A stretch of 64,000 nucleotides of DNA from Mytilus trossulus (Eukaryota; Mollusca; Bivalvia; Mytilida; Mytilidae). The stretch is taken from assembly GCF_036588685.1 (NCBI RefSeq), contig NC_086386.1, positions 71,856,682-71,920,681 on the forward strand, written 5' to 3'. Under the pieces are notes generated by a model. It saw nothing but the letters and a program-made list of their open reading frames with translations, had not been told where the DNA came from and did not search any database. Both the position numbers and the translations under genes were made by a program. Shown piece by piece: positions 37,212-47,410 of this stretch (its first letter is position 1; each line of letters opens with the position of its first letter).

Positions 37212-39561
37212 ATGGTAAAAACTGTTCTACTCATTTTGGTTCTGGCAATATCAATTATTCAATGTAAGCATGGTAAGTGTTTATTTTTAATGAGTTTGTA
37301 ATAATTATAAATTATTTCAAAAAATTGTCAAAGTGGACAGAGGTTTAATAAATTGTATTGGGAATGAAATAAAAATTACAAGCATCATGGTTAATTTAAG
37401 TGAATTATGACACGTTTTAAAAAATAAAATGCGAAGTACACACATGTTTCACATAAGTACACCACATACTCCTATGAAATATAAAAGAAGTTATAGTATG
37501 ATTGTTAATGGGATATCTCTATGAAAGACCAACGACATATATATATATATATATAACTTTAGGTCACTGTACGACCTTCTCAAATTAGGAAAAGTCCATA
37601 CATGTTTCTTTATAAATAGGCATGTGTTTCCTTTTATGATAAATTGATGCATGAGATTCTGAAACGCCGAATTGATTAATTGAGATTAACTATTATCATC
37701 TTTTTTTAGGAGCGAAAACACAAGCACATTACAGTATTTACATTTTTAACAGAAATGAGAAGCACTGGACAATATTAAAAAAATTTATTGATCTTGTTTT
37801 ATTTGATGACTTGTGGATTTGTGCTTTTCAATTCTTATTTTTCTGTGAAAAGATTTGTGCATTTTGGATTGATGTTTGATTTTTCGTTGATTTTCATCTC
37901 GTCGTTATCTTGAATATGTAGTTAAAACAGTTGATATATTAAACAATTATATATAATATCTGTTAAAGATTTTTTAAGTAAAGGGTTCTTTAAAGAAAAG
38001 TAGACATTTTTTATATCGTGCTTATAACAATTTTCAAACTTTTTTTTATAAATTTATAGGCAAACGAAACTTTGCATGTACCAAACAAGGCGGATATTGT
38101 TCAGACTCGAATACATGTCCTTCCTCAGGAGGCGAGGTGGAAAAACTATCTGTTAGGTGCAAGTGTGGGAAGGCATGTTGCAAATGTACAGGTAGGTAAC
38201 GAATTTATTTCAGTCATTGTCATAGTCGTAACTTTAACCGATTGACTACTGATACAAATGTCAGACAAAAAAGCTGTGTATATACGCGCAAAGACTATTC
38301 ATATTGAAGATATTCTATATCGTCCAAATTTTCAAAAGATGATTGCGAAACAGTCCATAAAAACTGCTGAAATAAACGCTTGACTATATCAATCAACCGG
38401 AAAATAACTGTCATATTCCTCACTTTAAAATATACTATTCTGATGATTTCATTCTATATTAACAAAGCCGCTCGTCACCAATTATGATTTATTTTAAAGG
38501 ATTTTATCATAATTAAAAATACCAATTAAACAGTGTTCCATACAGATAGGGACTTGATATTCTATGTGTGACAACTGCAGAAAACCATGGTGTATGGGTA
38601 TTTGTATCATGAATAGAAGTAGTATCAAAATATTGTTAAATCAATTAAAAAAAACCCCGTCATATATATACAAACTTCATTGAAACATGAGTATTTCGTT
38701 TTTCCTATGCATTAGGGAAATGAGAATCAGGAACTTGTTATCCCAATTAAACAATTGAGTACATCGTAGTTTATGATTTAGCTTTTGTTTTCAATCTTTT
38801 AATTTGAGTATAACTTTAGATGACTGATTTTTTGGCTAAATCTGCGTATCGTCTTCATTTTCTTTTCTGCAATTTTGATATCTATGTTTCTCCGAAATAT
38901 GAATTAAGATAAAGTATGTTTTGTTTCATCTCTAATCATTCTCTGCTATGAGAAAGTTTTTCATCGCCTTATATTTTATTCCTAGACACATGCCCTGATG
39001 GCTCTACATGTATGAGTGAAGGGGAAACCTGTGATGGTACCAAAGATACAAACGGTTGTTGTGGTAACATGTTTTGCTGTACACCTACTCTGGTAACGAC
39101 ACCGTCACAATGTAAGTTATATGGCTATAACAAATGATGATAAAATTGTAAATAAACATGTATTATTAAGTGCAATTGATTGAAAAATAGTATTGTAGAC
39201 ATACATAATCAATTTGCAAATATTTTATCAAAAACGAAATTTTTTTATTTAGTTTTTCACTGAAATTTCTGCATATGTTTTGAAAAGAATAGTTTTGAAT
39301 GTTTTTGTAGAAAAATAATGACTTTTTTTCGTAGAACGATAGATATAATAGTCGATGAAAGATAAGAAAACAAACAACAACAGTAAAATCATGCTGTGCT
39401 AAAAATTTAAAGTTTTTTTAATATTGTGAATATATGTACCAAGATATAATTAATTTACAGGTGTACCAGACTGTTTATTTGAATGTAGGGACTCTTGTTT
39501 TATGGCCGACCAAGAACGCGAAGCTGAGTGCTGTGGGTTGGGGTTGAAGTGTTGCCTGTAA
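37212..39561 (+). CDS. Secreted cysteine-rich three-module peptide, four exons
   Basis: I do not recognise a named family. Exons 37212-37272, 38060-38191, 38986-39111 and 39461-39561 (TAA) join with GT/AG borders, all in phase 1, to give 139 residues. Exon 1 encodes a signal peptide (MVKTVLLILVLAISIIQC). Each later exon encodes one module with 7-8 cysteines ending in a double-cysteine cluster: CKCGKACCKC, GCCGNMFCC and ECCGLGLKCC. About 23 of the 121 residues after exon 1 are cysteine, so the product is a disulfide-stabilised extracellular peptide. Mussel secreted peptides of this make-up are often antimicrobial or matrix components, but that is only analogy. Symmetric phase-1 exons would allow module duplication or shuffling. 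The frame is intact here, whereas the duplicate at 56.5 kb is broken. Confidence 0.82.
37485..37625 (+). repeat. Divergent R1 fragment in intron 1
   Basis: Shows the TAGGTCACTGTACGACCTTC block and a preceding (TA)n run. Counterpart in copy B at about 56800-56930. Confidence 0.6.
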
Positions 39562-39589
39562 GTTAGAGTTAATAACATGATTTTGACTA

Positions 39590-40080
39590 TTTACACCAGT
39601 GGGTCGATGCCACTGCTGGTAGACATTTCGTCCCCGAGGGTTTCACCAGCCCAGTAGTCAACACTTCATGAATATCAATAATGTGGTAATTTTAATAAAT
39701 TTCCTGTTTACAAACGTTTGAGTTTTTCGATTAACTAAGGATTTTCTTATCCCAGGCATAAATTACCTTATCCGTATTTGGTACAACTTTTTGGAATTTT
39801 GGATCCTCAATGCTCTTCAAGTGTTTGGCTTTATACATAATTTGATATGAACGTCACTAATGAGTCTTATGTAGACGAAACGCGCGTCTGGCGTACTGAA
39901 TTATAATCCTGATATCTTTGATAATTAGTTACACCACTGGGTCGATGCCACTACTGGTGGATGTTTCGTCCCAGAGGGTATCACCAGCCCAGTAGTCAAC
40001 ACTTCGGTGTTGACATGAATATCAATAATGTGGTCATTTTTATAAATTTTCTGTTAACAAGACGTTCAACTTTTCGAAAA
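39590..40080 (+). repeat. Two R3 repeat copies after the peptide gene
   Basis: One copy spans 39590-39925 and a partial second starts near 39930. Both carry the CACCAGCCCAGTAGTCAACA signature. The first has a B counterpart at 57793-58160. Confidence 0.75.
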
Positions 40081-40401
40081 ACTAAAATTAAAAATTAAAC
40101 CTGGTACATATGATAAATATATGTCCTGGTAACACGGAATATCGATATAATCATCCGATTCTGGTGTTTCGTTACCTATGATTTTACCATCATGGGTCCA
40201 AAAAGAATGATTTTTTTCGGCGAACCCTAGAACATTTAAATGTTTCAGGAGCCCATAACGGTATCTTATTAAGTTTTCTGAAATGAAAAGTATATCTTCG
40301 TTGTTTTTTAGTTTCCTTCTGTTTAAATTAACCAATCGACGTATTGTATAAGACAGGAAACGAACTATAACAGACATTTTGCCATTCTTTTTTGTCAGCA
40401 T
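40066..40401 (-). pseudogene. LINE ORF1-like / FP-like C-terminal fragment
   Basis: A 111-codon open frame reads IVRFLSYTIRRLVNLNRRKL then LFISENLIRYRYGLLKH and HSFWTHDGKIIG. This resembles the C-terminal domain of retrotransposon ORF1 nucleic-acid chaperone proteins and FP-type proteins (an IVRF...NENL...W...DG pattern), recognised from memory. It is 5'-truncated, fused at its end to an R3 repeat, and has no counterpart at the matching place in copy B. It is a retroelement relic, not a host gene. Confidence 0.5.
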
Positions 40402-41220
40402 GCACTTATTGTAGAAATAACAGTAACATTTGTACTATTATATTTACTATAAATTCACTGCAATGGTCTGACCATTAGGTTTAAATGAAAAGTAGATTCA
40501 AACAGAAAAAAAACAAAGTTACTTAAACTTTAATCAAGAACCAATCCAGCAAATGGTAAAAATCTGAAAATACAAAACAAAATACAATTTATTATGTGTT
40601 GAATTTATAATATAATGTATGGAATGTTAACTTTAGACAATAGCACAGCCCTTTTAACACGATGTAAGGCTGCAATCATAAAGGTAAAATTTCCGTTAAA
40701 TCACGAATAAAGAGTTCAAATATGTGATTAACGGTTTGAAGGCATAAATTACAAAGTTATTAATGTAGCTCACGCTGTGAATAGTCACACATTGTGTCCA
40801 AGATGACGTTTGATCTTAAATGTTCTCAAGTTCTGTATTTACCTTGCACTTCAGTTCGGGATACGTGAAAGGAAAGGAACAAGTAGCGATTTTTTTAAGG
40901 GAATGAACGGTTCAAAGATGAATAATCATAAAGAATACTTGAACAGATTAAGAATATAATCCAACGAACTGTATGTATTGAGAACGAGGTAACGTAATAT
41001 CAACAATTCTATTTAATTATTTCAGTAATAACTAAAGACTGTTCTGAACGTTGATGCCAACAGAAGACAATTTTATTGAAAATATCTAGTTATAATAAAT
41101 TGATAAAAAAATGTATAATTTTGTTGTTGTTAGTATGACCATCCATTCTTCTCGAATAAATTTCGACCATAATTAAACACCAAAAAACGACATTGATATT
41201 TTAAACCCCCCAAAAAACAA
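40402..41220. other. Copy A spacer
   Basis: Non-coding; aligns with 58845-60160 of copy B. The point near 40825 is the empty site of the retroelement fragment inserted in B at 59252-59771. Confidence 0.55.
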
Positions 41221-41224
41221 CACA

Positions 41225-41590
41225 ATATATAAAAAAGAAGATGTGGTATGATTGCCAATGAGACAGCTATCCATAAAAGACCAAAATGACACAAACATTA
41301 ACAACTATAGGTCACCGTACGGTCTTCAACAATGAGCAAATCCCATACCGCATAGTCAGCTATAAAAGGCCCCGCCTAAGTCAATGTAAAACAATTCAAA
41401 CGAGAAAACTAACGGCCTTATTTATGTAAAAAAATGAACGAAAAACAAATATGTAACACATAAACAAACGACAACCACTGAATTACAGGCTCCTGACTTG
41501 GGACAGGCACATACATAAATAATGCGGCGGGGTTAAACATGTTAGCGGGATCCCAACCCTCCCCCTAAACTGGGACAGTGGTATAACAGT
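41225..41590 (+). repeat. Long R1 repeat
   Basis: Begins AAAAAAGAAGATGTGGTATG and includes GGTCACCGTACGGTCTTCAA, GTCAGCTATAAAAGGCCCCG and a late CAGGCTCCTGACTTGGGACA block, so it is the longest copy here. It is absent at the equivalent position of copy B (about 60180) and therefore postdates the duplication. Confidence 0.8.
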
Positions 41591-41999
41591 ACATCATAAG
41601 AACGAACTATAAAAATCAGTTGAAAAAGGCTTAACTCATCAGATAGACAAAAAATACAAGTGGACGTGGCCGGGTACTTATACATCCCGACACAAATAGA
41701 CACAATGAACAGATCTGAGAGTACTCGCAGTTATCTGACAGCTTGTTCAAAGCCACTAACAACTATTAAAAAAATCATGCCTCTAAGATTAAACACTCAA
41801 TCCGTACACATCCATCATACAATGGATTTAGTGTAAAGACGTCATAAACAGCCAGAGAACAACATGACCTTGTGTAACGGTTTATCTAGAAGTTATCGCA
41901 AATGCCATCTATTGGTTGTTCATTTCTACGGCCTTCTCCACATTTTCTTACTTCAAAAATGCCATACATGAATTTGACTCTACCAGAAGCCAAGTTAAC

Positions 42000-42620
42000 T
42001 TAGTACGTTAGTACAGCGATCCCTTAGCTTGTCAACAAAGAGGTTGCGACTTTATTGACTAGGGTTTTAAGCTTTCCAGCATAAAACCGATGGTTCTCTC
42101 CATGCATTCTGACTCTTTCCACTAATAAATAAAAGTTCGCCATTAAAGAGTGCTTAAAGTGGCATTAAACAACCAACAATTAATAAAAATGTTAACGCGT
42201 TTGTGAATTGAAAAAGATAGCTGAAGCCTGTCTGATGTACAAGTTATGCCTTATGTAACTTCTTGTGTATGGTAGATAGAACAAGTTATATTCTGACGTG
42301 ACGTCTTGTGTATGATGGATAGTACAAGTTAAATCCTGACGTCACTTCCATTGTATGAAGGATAAAACAAGTTATATCGTGGAGTCTCATGTGTATGATG
42401 GATAGTATAAGTAATATCCTTAAGTTAATTCTTGTGTGTAGTACAAGAAGCAAACTTAACTTAGTACGTAGTCTACAGTAATCCCTAACTTAGTACGTAG
42501 TCTACAGTAATCCCTAACTTAGTACGTAGTCTACAGTGATCCCTTAGCTTGTCAACAAAGAGGTTGTGACTTATTTGACTAGGTTTTCAAGCTTTCCTGC
42601 ACAAAGCTGATGGTTCTCTC
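42000..42620 (+). repeat. Local tandem duplication with 43-bp and 28-bp minisatellites
   Basis: CCCTTAGCTTGTCAACAAAG occurs at 42021 and 42541, giving a unit of about 520 bp. Within it 42235-42440 is an imperfect array of a roughly 43-bp word containing TGTGTATGATGGATAGTACA, and 42450-42540 holds three 28-bp copies of TTAGTACGTAGTCTACAGTA-type sequence. The second 520-bp unit is split by the copia insertion and resumes at 47585. Related minisatellite arrays lie at 47635-47780 and 60545-60760. Confidence 0.75.
42616..42620 (+). repeat. Target-site duplication of the copia element, left
   Basis: CTCTC directly before the LTR; the same five bases follow the other LTR at 47585-47589. Joined flanks match the uninterrupted sequence at about 42091-42125. 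Confidence 0.9.
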
Positions 42621-42794
42621 TGTTAATGCACTCAGAAGGACATCAATAAGTTTTAATACTTTAATAATTATTAGCACATGTTACACAATTCACCATTGAC
42701 AGGAAGAGGATAACTTCAACAGGAAACCAGTTAGTGTTCAAACATAATATTGAGTTATCTCTCTTTATATAGTCCAAATGACATTAGATTAACA
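42621..42794 (-). repeat. 3' LTR of the copia element
   Basis: 174 bp, + strand starts TGTTAATGCACTCAGAAGGA and ends ATTAACA. Identical to the other LTR except for one C/T difference in the GAGTTAT(C/T)TCTC stretch. Confidence 0.95.
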
Positions 42795-42810
42795 TTCCCT
42801 CTACTTTCTT
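42795..42810 (-). promoter_or_regulatory. Polypurine tract of the copia element
   Basis: On the - strand AGAAAGTAGAGGGAA abuts the 3'LTR, the expected position for the plus-strand primer of reverse transcription. Confidence 0.75.
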
Positions 42811-42822
42811 TTGTTTTATACA

Positions 42823-42985
42823 ATTACAAGATCTTCACAGGGTTTAGACTACCCTCAGATCTTAGGGGATTATTCTGCCCCGTTAGAAAACATAAAAGTT
42901 GCTAAATTAAAATTACAAGATCGTCACAGGGTTTAGACTACCCTCAGATCTAGGGGATTATTCTGCCCCATGTGACAAACATAAA
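42823..42985 (-). repeat. Tandem duplication in the copia 3' untranslated region
   Basis: About 80 bp repeated in tandem: 42823-42911 and 42912-42985 both contain CACAGGGTTTAGACTACCCT. It lies between the RNase H stop and the polypurine tract. Confidence 0.85.
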
Positions 42986-43016
42986 ATGATAATATGTTAT
43001 GAGTTATTTTACAATT

Positions 43017-44381
43017 TTAAACAAAGTCCTTCAACATTTTTCCTGTTTGAATAACTTGCAAAAGTTCATAAGATGAAGCTCCAAACTTTGTCATGCAGTT
43101 TGCTAATTGTTTGTCTCCTGGACACCATTTAATATTATCTACTTCTTTTGATGCCAATGATTCAGCTATTGCTGCAATGTCAATTCTTAAACGCTTGTCA
43201 TCTACAAGTTTAGTCGAATAAACAGCTTCAACTACACTTTTATTGTCAATGTAAGCTTCAATTGGTATAGTCTTATGTTTTAATCCTAAAATGTCTTCAA
43301 TTATTCGACGGTGATAAAAACTAGACTCTAACCCATCTTGTAAGCTTAAGGCTTCTGCTGCAATTGTTGATCTTACTACACGTTTGATTTTGTTTGCTTG
43401 CCAACTTATCGGACAGCTATTACTGTCATTATCAACTATCCAAATTACATGAGACTCTGTACTTCCAGTTCCATTACTAATATTTCCCAGAGAGGCGTCT
43501 GTTAAAACGATAATTTTCCATTCTTTTATATCTTTATTCATTTTTGGAAATGAAACTATTGATTTAATTTCCTTAAGTCTATTACTTGCTTTGATTGCTC
43601 TTATCAAATGTGCCACTGTCCCTTCTTTCAGTTTAGTACTCATGTCTATCATTTCAAAAGCCATATCAGGTCTTGAAACTTGAACAGCCCAATTTATTTG
43701 GCCAATTAACTTCCTATACAAGGTTTGCTCACTTGTATTAAGTACATCCTGTTTCATAGCAGCTCTTGATGGTTCTATAGTTGTATTATCTATTTTCTCC
43801 ATATATGCAGAATGATCCAGAATTATGCCTTTTTTGTCCTGATGAATTTGAAATCCTACATATGAAAATGTTTTCTCTTCAATTTTTCCAGCAACAAATC
43901 TTGTCCGCAGTTTTCTCATAACTTCCTCAAAATTTTCATCCCCAGAATGAAGAAAGTCATCTACATGACAACAAATTATTCCACTTAAACGTTGGTCAGT
44001 ATGTTTGACAAACACTGCCGGGTCCAGATTACATTGTTTACACCCCAAACTTAGAAGCTCTTCCCTTACACTTAAATAGAATTGTCTAGCTCCATCTTTA
44101 AGTCCATACAAACAGTGCTTTAATCTCCATATTTTTCCTTTCTCAGAATTGCTTTCTTTTGGGGGCTTCAGAAAAACATCTCTATCTAATAACTTCCCTT
44201 GAAGAAAAGCTGACTTTATATCCGTTGTTTTAACGATCCAATTCATGCTAGCAGTAATTGAAAGGAATATTTTAATCATTCCTTTTCCTACTGTTGGACT
44301 GTCTCTTTGCATAGAAAATTCTTCTTCAAAACCTCGCACAACAAGTCTTGCTTTTGTTTGATTATCTTTCGTCGTAATAAC
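43017..44381 (-). CDS. pol: Copia pol, reverse transcriptase and RNase H part
   Basis: Continuation of the gag-pol frame after an in-frame TGA (44384-44382). It is in the same frame as the upstream part, and the first ATG downstream (44339) is not a natural start. Reverse transcriptase motifs: KARLVVRGFEEEF directly after the stop, then TTDIKSAFLQG (catalytic Asp), LYGLKDGARQFY, LDPAVFV and HVDDFLHSG, the active-site pair with His in place of the usual Tyr. RNase H follows with VLTDAS, IAAEALSLQDG (Glu), AYIDNKSVV (Asp) and WCPGDKQLANCMTK. It ends with TAA close to the polypurine tract. Length and motif set are complete for a copia RT/RNase H. Function would require reading through or having a source copy without the stop. 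Confidence 0.93.
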   Translation of the reverse strand, partial: VITTKDNQTKARLVVRGFEEEFSMQRDSPTVGKGMIKIFLSITASMNWIVKTTDIKSAFLQGKLLDRDVFLKPPKESNSEKGKIWRLKHCLYGLKDGARQFYLSVREELLSLGCKQCNLDPAVFVKHTDQRLSGIICCHVDDFLHSGDENFEEVMRKLRTRFVAGKIEEKTFSYVGFQIHQDKKGIILDHSAYMEKIDNTTIEPSRAAMKQDVLNTSEQTLYRKLIGQINWAVQVSRPDMAFEMIDMSTKLKEGTVAHLIRAIKASNRLKEIKSIVSFPKMNKDIKEWKIIVLTDASLGNISNGTGSTESHVIWIVDNDSNSCPISWQANKIKRVVRSTIAAEALSLQDGLESSFYHRRIIEDILGLKHKTIPIEAYIDNKSVVEAVYSTKLVDDKRLRIDIAAIAESLASKEVDNIKWCPGDKQLANCMTKFGASSYELLQVIQTGKMLKDFV

Positions 44382-47330
44382 TCATCTTGTAGAAAGAACA
44401 TTCTGACCTATGTCATCACATTCTTCATAAGTGTCAAAATTATGGAGTTTTGAAAGTTCTGTTTGTGTAGCAATTTCCTCATCATTTAAAAAGGAACTCT
44501 TTGTCATATTTACACCAATTTCATTCTCATCACTGTCACCTGTGACCTTTTCCCACTCAACTTTATCTAAATCTACACTTTTCTTATCTTCATCAACATC
44601 ATCTTGAACATTATACCAATGTTTATTTTTCCCAGTTGTTTTTCCTGCTTTACTTAGTACAGTAGCTTTAGTCCATGTGTTCGAATTAGGCAGTTTGTAC
44701 TGAATTTTGTCATTTTCTTTTAGATTAGGGATAATTTTAGCCTGAATGTTCTCCATCTGAGGAATTGTTTCTTTTGATGTTGATAATAACTCAGAAAAAC
44801 AATTCTTCTTTTCTTTACGGGAAACTTCATTATTTTTATTGGTATATCTAGTTTCATGAATGTTTGTTTCATTTGTATCAGGTGTTTCAATATTGTCATA
44901 TTGTTCTCGAAAATTAATATCTTTAGTTTTAGTTAATCTGTTTGGTGAAACCCTCACAAATACTCCTCCATGTCGAACAAAAATTACTTTTCCATCCTGG
45001 AAAACTACTTTTCCCGGTCCTAGCCAGCGATCTTTTCCCTCTCGCTTATAAAAAACGCTGTCACCGTGATTAAATATCTGCTCTGATGCTCTTATTTTGC
45101 CACGTAGTGCTCGTCTAATGCGTTCATCAGATTCTGATTGAATGTAAGCTTTTCGAGAATCATGTAAAATATTCAAATGTTTTGCAAATTCTTCACTTGA
45201 AGTTCTTCCTTCTAAAGCGGGCAAAGTGTCTTTCAAAATGTTCGGAAGGTTAGGATTAAGTCCAAAAACAAGTTGATGACTACTGAAACCATTCCACATC
45301 TGTAAAGAATTTCTTGCCATATTTGCCCAACAAAGAAGGCTCTGATTATTCACCTGTCTATAATCTGCTTCTAGCTTCATAAGCATAGTATCAGTAATTG
45401 CATGGACTCTCTCACATAGTCCGTTTTGGAAAGGACTTTCACCAGCTGTGGTATAAACTTTAACATTTAGTATTGATGCAACCTCTCTCATTTCATCTGA
45501 GCTGAACTCACCGCCATTATCTGTTAATATAGTTCCCATAACACCAAATATTCCGATCCAATTAGTCATCATTTTCTCAATAACACCTGTTGTCTTTTTC
45601 CTATCAATAAAAACAGATACAGTGTACCGTGACCACATGTCGATCATGTGCAAAATCCACCGTCCATTCCATTGTTTTAGGTCCATTGCCACTTTTTCAT
45701 TAAATTGAGATGCCATAGGTAGGGACACTACTGGTCTTGGTGGGGTTTTTGCATATCGCTTACAAATTTCACATTGTTCCTCTATAGTCAACAATTCTTG
45801 TTCATATTCCTCTTTCCATACCCCAGCATCTTTCAAAAGGGCAATTAAACGCTTCATTGGTGGGTGTGCAAATTGTCTGTGCAACTTCAGTAAGGTTGCA
45901 TATCTCTTTTTCGAGTCTAACTCTTCAAGTCTCACAGCACATACATCTGCGACTGGAATTTCTTCAGTTTTATCTATTGGAATGCAGTAGTGGCCAGATG
46001 AAGTTAAATTCAATGATATATGTTGACCAAATATCTTTGCAGTATCATTTTCCAGGTCCATTTTCACACCTGCCTTTTTCATTGCTGTTCGAGACAATAA
46101 AAGTGGTATGTCCGAATCTACAACATCAGTTTTTATTGTGACATCTTTACCTGCGATAACTGCTGGCAGACTATACTCTCCAATTGATTTTAACCGTGTT
46201 CCACCTCCAAATTTAAATACCTTGTTGCCATCCTCCTTAAAAATCTTCGCTTTATCTGTTTCATTTAAAGAGTCAACATAACTTCTCATCCATAATTGTC
46301 CACAAACAGTGCTACTACATGCACTATCAAGAACAGCACAGTTTCGTGCATCTATCCCAAGACGAGTGATATCCTCACGCACATTCCCTGTAAACATGAC
46401 TACTTCTTCTTCCTCTGTTATATTTACTCTCTCCTGCATATTCTCCCAGCTATGTGGACAGTTTGCCATCATATGTCGAAAAGATCCACAAGAACTACAT
46501 GTCAATAATGTGCCGTCTGAACCTTTTGGATTTATACTCTTCTTTACTGTAGAGCTGCCTCCTTTTGTCCAATTTGTTTGTCCACCCCGTTGACTTTTAT
46601 TAAATCCTCTATAAAAATTGCCTCTACCTCTTGAAAAGTCCCCCTTACCATTATATTGAAATGGTTTTTGTCTATTTCTAGAATACCCTGCTGCCATGAG
46701 GGCTTCTTCATTCTCAGCCAAAAAAGCAGGTTCAAGTTTAATGCTACTTATTGAGGCAGAAATTTTGTCCGAATCACACATTTCACCCTTAAATTTCTTT
46801 AGAGATCTCTTTGCTTCATCATACAATGTTGGTTTGTTTTCATAATTCATGCCTGTAAGGACTAACATTTTTTCTTCTTTTGTAATTTTTGCTCTTCTCA
46901 GTAATTTAAATGCCAATATTTCAGAGGGCAACTTCATGTTTTTCTTTTCGATTTTTCGATATTTAGCATCAAATGTTTCTACATAATCTTGAATTGATTG
47001 ATTAGGACCCCTTTGAAAATCTTCAAAATCTTCGAATTTTGCAAGACTGTCAGCTAAATCATCTTTTGCAAGATGCTTGTCCATAAAAGTAATTAGTGTG
47101 GTCAAACCTGTGTCTTCCTTTAAATCATCTAAACTTATCTGATCAAACACTTTTTCTCTTATTTTTGATTCATCATCTTCAGGTAGGGATAAGGCAATTA
47201 CAACACCCTGTTTTTTCTTATCTAAATCAGTTATTTCTTTCCAGGCCAAAAGTTCTTGCTTGTAAAGTTCGTATGATTTCAGTTTTGCATTGTAATTGGG
47301 GGGGTTTATTTTTGTTGACATTTTGTCCAC
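44382..47330 (-). CDS. gag-pol: Copia gag, protease and integrase part
   Basis: 982-codon frame starting MDKMSTKINPP about 60 bases inside the primer-binding site and ending at the in-frame TGA. Residues 1-240 are capsid-like gag. A single zinc knuckle CSSCGSFRHMMANC (CX2CX4HX4C, residues 278-291) binds RNA. The aspartic protease has CAVLDSACSSTVCG (about 332-345), with Ala where many copia proteases have Gly. Integrase carries the HHCC finger (HRQFAHPP...CEICKRY, 484-525) and the core with Asp549 (AMDLKQW), Asp604 (ILTDNGGEF) and Glu640 (QNGLCERVH), exactly D-x35-E. The C-terminal part leads to an EELSKL-type junction before the RT. The start codon fits the LTR and PBS geometry. Fully open apart from the terminal stop. 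Confidence 0.94.
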   Translation of the reverse strand: MDKMSTKINPPNYNAKLKSYELYKQELLAWKEITDLDKKKQGVVIALSLPEDDESKIREKVFDQISLDDLKEDTGLTTLITFMDKHLAKDDLADSLAKFEDFEDFQRGPNQSIQDYVETFDAKYRKIEKKNMKLPSEILAFKLLRRAKITKEEKMLVLTGMNYENKPTLYDEAKRSLKKFKGEMCDSDKISASISSIKLEPAFLAENEEALMAAGYSRNRQKPFQYNGKGDFSRGRGNFYRGFNKSQRGGQTNWTKGGSSTVKKSINPKGSDGTLLTCSSCGSFRHMMANCPHSWENMQERVNITEEEEVVMFTGNVREDITRLGIDARNCAVLDSACSSTVCGQLWMRSYVDSLNETDKAKIFKEDGNKVFKFGGGTRLKSIGEYSLPAVIAGKDVTIKTDVVDSDIPLLLSRTAMKKAGVKMDLENDTAKIFGQHISLNLTSSGHYCIPIDKTEEIPVADVCAVRLEELDSKKRYATLLKLHRQFAHPPMKRLIALLKDAGVWKEEYEQELLTIEEQCEICKRYAKTPPRPVVSLPMASQFNEKVAMDLKQWNGRWILHMIDMWSRYTVSVFIDRKKTTGVIEKMMTNWIGIFGVMGTILTDNGGEFSSDEMREVASILNVKVYTTAGESPFQNGLCERVHAITDTMLMKLEADYRQVNNQSLLCWANMARNSLQMWNGFSSHQLVFGLNPNLPNILKDTLPALEGRTSSEEFAKHLNILHDSRKAYIQSESDERIRRALRGKIRASEQIFNHGDSVFYKREGKDRWLGPGKVVFQDGKVIFVRHGGVFVRVSPNRLTKTKDINFREQYDNIETPDTNETNIHETRYTNKNNEVSRKEKKNCFSELLSTSKETIPQMENIQAKIIPNLKENDKIQYKLPNSNTWTKATVLSKAGKTTGKNKHWYNVQDDVDEDKKSVDLDKVEWEKVTGDSDENEIGVNMTKSSFLNDEEIATQTELSKLHNFDTYEECDDIGQNVLSTR

Positions 47331-47390
47331 CTTTGAATTTTCTCTCCACTTTAAACTCTTTTATTATACACTCTGATGTCTTTTCTTTTC

Positions 47391-47408
47391 AACCACGCTC
47401 TGCTACCA
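47391..47408 (-). promoter_or_regulatory. Copia primer-binding site (initiator Met-tRNA type)
   Basis: Two bases inside the 5'LTR the - strand reads TGGTAGCAGAGCGTGGTT. The first eleven bases match the complement of the 3' end of animal initiator tRNA-Met, the usual primer of copia elements. Confidence 0.8.
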
Positions 47409-47410
47409 TT

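Larger units (their letters stand above)
31080..42200. repeat. Segmental duplication, copy A
   Basis: Matches 49440-60545 in the same orientation, interrupted by private insertions. Anchor pairs: 31108/49458 (CAACACTACCATTTAGAATT), 32335/51420 (CACAGCTTGTGTTTGTAGAT), SINEs 34581/53826 and 36033/55325, exon 1 at 37212/56523, and a block at 41880/60200. The offset is 18-19 kb. It carries the intact cysteine-rich peptide gene. Confidence 0.88.

Noticed and set aside
42448..42540. Three regular 28-bp repeats, CRISPR-like
   Set aside because: Repeats are head-to-tail with no spacers, in animal DNA; a simple minisatellite.
43017..47330. Gypsy-type or retroviral identity for the LTR element
   Set aside because: Integrase precedes reverse transcriptase and there is no envelope frame, which fixes the copia order.
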